From Thalassia testudinum (Eukaryota > Streptophyta > Magnoliopsida > Alismatales > Hydrocharitaceae): a DNA stretch of 64,000 nucleotides. The position numbers and the translations under genes were made by a program. The notes below the pieces were generated by a model, which saw only the letters and a list, made by a program, of their open reading frames with translations, made no database searches and was not told the origin of the DNA. Below, in pieces: positions 50,901 to 56,900 of this stretch (positions are counted from its first letter, which is position 1; every line of letters starts with the position of its first letter). The stretch covers positions 9,610,001-9,674,000 of the forward strand of contig JAZHRO010000022.1 in assembly GCA_037157565.1 (NCBI GenBank), in the 5' to 3' direction.

Positions 50901-53900
50901 ACAGCATCAACTAGTCCTGCACAATCACCACCAGACACACAATGGTTAGATGCTCAACAGATACCCAACTCGGGGAGGATGGTGCGTCTAAAGTGGGGAG
51001 AGGGTGTGTTGCATGTAGGTAACTAGCAACTGGTATGTAACAAGCAGATCTCTGAATCTCAGACATCACTACCACTATCAGGTATAGAACTAATCTTAGG
51101 ATCATGACTACCACTGCCAAGTGCAGGACTAGTCTCAAAAACTAGAATCTCATCCATAGGAACTAAAGGAATAGACATAAGTGCAAACTCCACCTCTAGT
51201 GATCATTTTCGTGCTGCAAATGAAAAATAGTGAACTTACTCATGAATGTAACATCTGCGCTCACATAATACCTACCAGGATCAAAACATTGATGCCCCTT
51301 CTATATTAATGAATATCTAAGAAAAACACATTTCACCGCCCTCGATGCCAACTTATCTCTCTATGAGGTGCACAAATGCTACACACCCAAACACACGAGG
51401 TTGTAGCTAAAATAAATCTCTCACGATAAAGAATATACCAAGGGGTTCGTTCATGCAACACAGAAGAAGCCATCCTATTAATGAGATAGCATACTATAAG
51501 AACTGCAGCACCCCAATACAAGCCACATCTAACAAATGTTTGTATTTCCTCTCTGCCACACTATTCTGCTGTTAAGTATGTGGGCAAGAGGTCTAACGTA
51601 TAATACCATGAAACTTGTAAAAAGCAGCTAATCTGGTAGTACAAAACTCCAACGCATTATTGGATCTAAAAGTCTTAACAGTAAGAGAAAATTGATTTTC
51701 TATTTTTAATAAAAAGGTCTGCCCAACCTTGAACTTATTCTTCAATAAAAATAACCAAGACAACCAGGAGAAATCATCTACTACAACCAAATAGTAACGG
51801 TAACCCTGTCGGTCAAGAATCCGACTCAGGCCCCAAACATTCATATGCAAAAACTGGAACACAGCAGTAGTCTCCGATTCAGTGCTGGAAGGAAAAGATG
51901 ATCTTTAGTGCTTTCCTATCTGGCATGCGTCACAATGTATCTTAGTAGAATGTGAGATGTGAGGGATAATGCGTCTGAGCCTATCCAGAGGCGAGTGACC
52001 AAGGAGACGGTGCCATTGCAAAGCACTCCCAACTAACATCACCTTGGCAAGCAGCTGCAAGTGAAGTCTGGACTAGGCGATACACACCCCCTTCTTCATA
52101 TTCTCCACCAATCGTCCCCCCGTCAGCTTGTCCTGAAAAATGCACCCTACATCATCAAAGATAGCATGACAATTGAGTTGCTTTGTAATACAATTAATTC
52201 AGAGATAAATTAAAAACAAAAAAGACATTAGATAATCTCATGGTGGAGGTCACTGCCACCTCCCCCTAACCATTGATCTGAGCATGTCTACCATCTACAA
52301 CCTGCATTGTCCTGTCACAGGGCACTGACTGTAATCTGCCAAGGCATCCCTAATCTCCTGACAGATGATGGGAAGCACTAGAGTCCACCAACTAAGACAT
52401 ACCTGCAGAGGCCTTAACACATATATCTATACCTAATAAGGAGAAGGCAGCAGTCTCAGTAAATGTTGTGGATGGCCCCTGAGTCAGCTGAGAGAGGTGC
52501 TAAAGTAAGGCATCATAGTCAACCTAGGGAACAGGTATAACATCTGACTGCTCCTCTGAAGTCACTGAGGCTTGGTTAGCAACTAGAGGTCTCCCATGTT
52601 TAGTCCAACATGAGGCCTCCACATGACTAACCTTACCACAAAAGGTGCACGTAGTACGAGACCTACCAAACACACTCATCCTCTCCCACATCCACGAGTG
52701 GAAGGTGCTCCCCTATCACCACGTCCAGTAATTGCAGCAAGGGCAGAAATCTGACTAGCACCATCTCTAGTCTGAGGTACGGTCACCTCCATCCGACTCA
52801 AGCGACTATATACTTCCTCCAAGGTAGGAAGCTCAAAAGGTGTAAGAATCTGTGAACGGGCAGCAATGTGCTCTGGGCCAAGTCTCGACAAGAACTTATA
52901 AACTGCAGCCTCTCTACGGTATTCCCTCTGTGCAGCACATGTGCAGACCTGCAGGCATTGTCCTTCTCCTGAAGGGTGAAGTACTATGAAAGAGAGCGCC
53001 CCTACTGCTTCAACTGAGATAGTTCGTAACTAATATGAAAAACCCGAGATAAGTAGAAGGCTATCACACATCTCCTTGGTTGTCGGGCAGTACATAATCT
53101 CATCCCCAATCTGTGGGAACACACAATTCATTAACCATGCCTTGATAATAGCATTATCTTTCTTCTATGTGGCATATCACATCTCCGTGAGCTCAAACTC
53201 CTATAAGTATTCCTTGTCATGACTTTCCACTGTCATCAAGAACGTTTAAGACCACCTAAGGTAATTGGTCTCATCCAACTTGATTATAGGATGGAAAAAC
53301 GAACTTTTGTAGGTCCCAAACTTGGGAACAATACCCGATATCACCTCAAAACTGCTAGAAGAAGCCATTACACACCCTATAGACGAGAAAATACGCCCAA
53401 ACATAGATTTAAAACTATTTTCATATCATCAAGAGCATTAGAATCACCAGATTAGGCCTCAGACATGGAAATTTGAGAGAATAGAGACCTAAAATCTATG
53501 CCTAAGGCCACATAAAGACCCCTACATGCAGCAACAGGATGCATTGGGGCCCAACAGCACCTACAAATGGGACCTACTCCCTCCTATCGTTGCCGGTGGA
53601 GAGGAGACAAGGGGTTTTGGAGGCCTTGTTTGGTAGGATATCAGAACCTGACCTAAGATTGTGCTTTGATACCAAGTTCGACAAAATGATCAATTCAATT
53701 ATTCCAAAGAGTTCTACACCTTTTTATATATAGAGAGGTGTTGGGAAAACAATATAACATATCCACACAAAAAAAAAGAAATAGCAAACAGAGTCAAAAT
53801 AAATAGAAAATAATACAGATTGAAGGGGATATCTCAACATATGTAGTCATAACCAAAACTTCTCTAGAGTTCTAAATCAAGGGAGTACGATTAGAGAACG

Positions 53901-56900
53901 ATCTATGGCAAGGAGGCAAATCCACCAACTAAAAGTGTTCACCCATGCAAATGAAGTAGAGGAAATCGTCCCAACTTGGAGCATCCCTACTTATACTCCA
54001 AATGAATTAAGCCCTCAATATGAGTATATCATACAATTCTAAATCAACCACCAAGTCAGCAAAAGGCTCCATTGACCTATCCTCCCTGCCCTCCAATCTA
54101 TCATCTATGGACAATGTAGCATTAAAATCTCTCCCCAACGGCCACAACCTTCCATCTACATAATTCCCAAACTAACAAAGGTCCTCCCAAAATTCTGACC
54201 TCAAATTATCGCACGAGCCATAAACGTTGGTGAAGAACAAAAGTGGAGTCATCAAACAACTCCTGAAGCATCCAATCAACTCCCATGTTCAATTGTAGTG
54301 GTCCACAAGCTTAAAATTTGAATCATGCTAACCCATCAAGATGCCTTCAGATTTTCCCACTAAGTTGACATGTAGAAAGCCTCGAAATAGGTGTCGCCCA
54401 ATCTGTCTCTAAGTTACCTCGTCCAAGCACTCAAGTTCAGCACCTTGCAAGAAGAAAAAATCAGCCTTCCCTTCCATAAAATATCTAAGCAAAGCATCCC
54501 TCTCAGTCTAATCTGAAAGCCCCTTAACATTCCATGTAAGCATTCTAACCATCTTGATTTGACTGAGTCCACATCATCCTAAATCCACCATTTCTCTCAA
54601 AATCAAATCACAAGGGCCAACAAAATCTTCATCATATCTAGCTCTTGTACCAACTTCGCATCCCCAGTAGGACCGAAGCCCACCCATAGGGTTGTAAGAC
54701 GCTTAAGGTGCTTCCTTTTGTAGAAAAGCCTCGACCTAGGACATAGGGAAGGCTTCCATGTGGAGCCTCATCCCCTAAGTCTACCACCTCGCTCCTTATG
54801 TTTGCAACAAGAATCCCTTTCCTTAATGTTAGGCGACCGTGCAACCCCAACCATGCCAATAGTTGCCAAACCCACAGCACTATTATCGCAAGGACACTCC
54901 CAAGCAACCACCAGAACAAGAGCTAGGGAGGCCCCACCTTGTTGCAACAACTCCAACATGGAGCCCACCTCCCCAACATTGCTACCCAACCAAGCATCAT
55001 CACTAGTGGTCGACACCTCCAAAAGATTGTAGGACTTGACCTCTATGCAAAAGGGAAGGGGTTTAGGGCAACATCAACCAGCAACAGGGAGGTCCGGGTA
55101 GGAGGGTCCACAAAACACACTTAACCTTGAAACCTAATTGGAGATGTTTCAAATCACCCATGGCCAACCTAACCTGGCAAAGGAAGTCCCACAACCATCA
55201 TAGAAGACTCGCTAATCACTAGCCAAAAAGGCCCACAACAATCATAGAGAACTTGCAATCCTATCACTTGGTTCCTCCAACGAGACCTTTGGATGGAACC
55301 ACCTCCCTTAAAACCATGTCCACAGCAAAGGTCAAATTCCCATCAATCAACAAGCACCACCGTAGCCTACCAAACAACGTCATCAAAGCACATGGAACCT
55401 TCGTAGGTTCTCTAGGAGACCCCCTAACCCTACAACAAGGCATCCTTTCAAGCCACCATCTCGTTGTCACATCTCTTCTAGGTTGGACCAATGGACATAG
55501 CCTCCACCTTAACGGTGAGTCACAATAACCCTCAACCTCCTAAGCATCACCTCTACCACCCGCACTAAAACCAAGCCTAGCACCTTCCTCCGTGATAAGC
55601 GAAACTCATCGCTAACCAGTTGACAGATGAAGACCAACACTCATCGCAAACTTGTAAGACCTCCGATCACATGGCACATCGGAGAACCCATCATTGTTGT
55701 ATATACATCCTCGCTGATTTTCTAAACCATGAAATGTCATTCCCACCTCCACGAACATGTAGACCTTCAGTGGCCTAACCAACCACACCTGAGGCAAAGA
55801 ATAGGATCTCTACAAGCTTGTGCAAAATGGCCAAAACCCTAAAAAAGGAAGCACCAAGATGACACAATCACCTAATGAGTTCATGATTGGGGTGTGGTTG
55901 GAGACACTTCGAGCAACCCTTCTTTATTACACAACCATCCAACCATCCTCCCCTCTCCCTCCTACTGGAGATTCCCTCTCCACTCACTCATTGTTTCCCT
56001 TCGAGACTCCACCACTTTTGTATACCAAAGGTCGAGAAGGATTTCATGCAATCACTATGTTAAAGAAACTATGAAAACACCATTAATCTTCGATTCACTG
56101 ACCATCACATCAAACCATTTGCCATCGGTGGCAAGTCCAAGGCTTTTTTTAAGAAAAGTGAAAGTGAGACTATCCTTGTGGTAGCCACCCACTTGCATTA
56201 ATCAGAGAAATCAGAGTCAAGCAAGCATAATTGCGAAAGTTCACTCTAATAGTGCACAAGAGTGGAAATAGAGATAAGCATAATCTCCAAATAGGAACTT
56301 GAGACCTTCCTCTAACAATTCCCTACAAAACCCTAGTTGAAACTTGAAAATGCCCATGAACACAAAAGATGGCATAAAGCAAATCAACATAAGATACCAC
56401 TCATCCTGCAAAAGAAACCACACCACACAACCCAACTTCATACTGTTATTGCAATGAAAGCCCATAGCCAACATGAATGCCTCCTTGTCCTCCTTAAACT
56501 CAGCGCTGCCATATCCATCATCTATAGACGAATGCTCCTAGGGAAATCGTACTAAGATCATCACCTTGTAAGTACAAAGCACATCCACAACTAAAGAAGA
56601 GGTTGTGCACCTTGTAAGTACAAAGCACATCCACAACTAAAGAAGAGGTTGTTGCACAGATAGTATTGGTCATTTTATGTCATGATTGTCCATTAGGTGT
56701 GAAAGATGCAAGCCCAAGTTGAAAAGCCTCGTTTGAAAGATTACATCATCCACAACTACAAGAATCTTCAATGATGAAATGTGTGACAATCAAAAAACTT
56801 CTCAGGCTTTAAAGCCTAACAAATGTCAAGCAATTCTAGAGCCCATGCTCCATCAACTACCTTCACTATTCAAATATGTAGAAAGAACCTTAAAAAGATT

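Larger units (their letters stand above)
48330..53839 (-). mobile_element. copia-E, Ty1/copia element inserted in L1-C
   Basis: LTRs 48330-48489 and 53675-53839, with exact 5 bp duplication TATGT (48325-48329 and 53840-53844). The PBS is the complement of gctttgatacca (53663-53674). The polypurine tract is the complement of ctccccctaaagctagag after 48489. An L1 fragment (48630-49480) is nested near the 3' end. Internal order along the minus strand is gag, PR, IN, RT, RNase H. Sense relative to HASTY. Confidence 0.93.
35200..56300 (-). mobile_element. old near-full-length L1 LINE (L1-C) broken into pieces by later insertions
   Basis: Read on the minus strand, its parts are 56300-53845 (ORF1 and endonuclease), 48329-47345 (linker and RT start), 44775-43377 (RT core and end, with a SINE inside), 36664-36129 and 35582-35200 (zinc-binding tail). 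Together they make about 5.7 kb, a normal plant L1 length. The separators are copia-E (48330-53839), an AT-rich element (44776-47344), a SINE (44534-44631), copia-C (36665-43376) and a solo LTR (35583-36128). The outer limits are approximate, and no intact frame remains. Confidence 0.85.
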
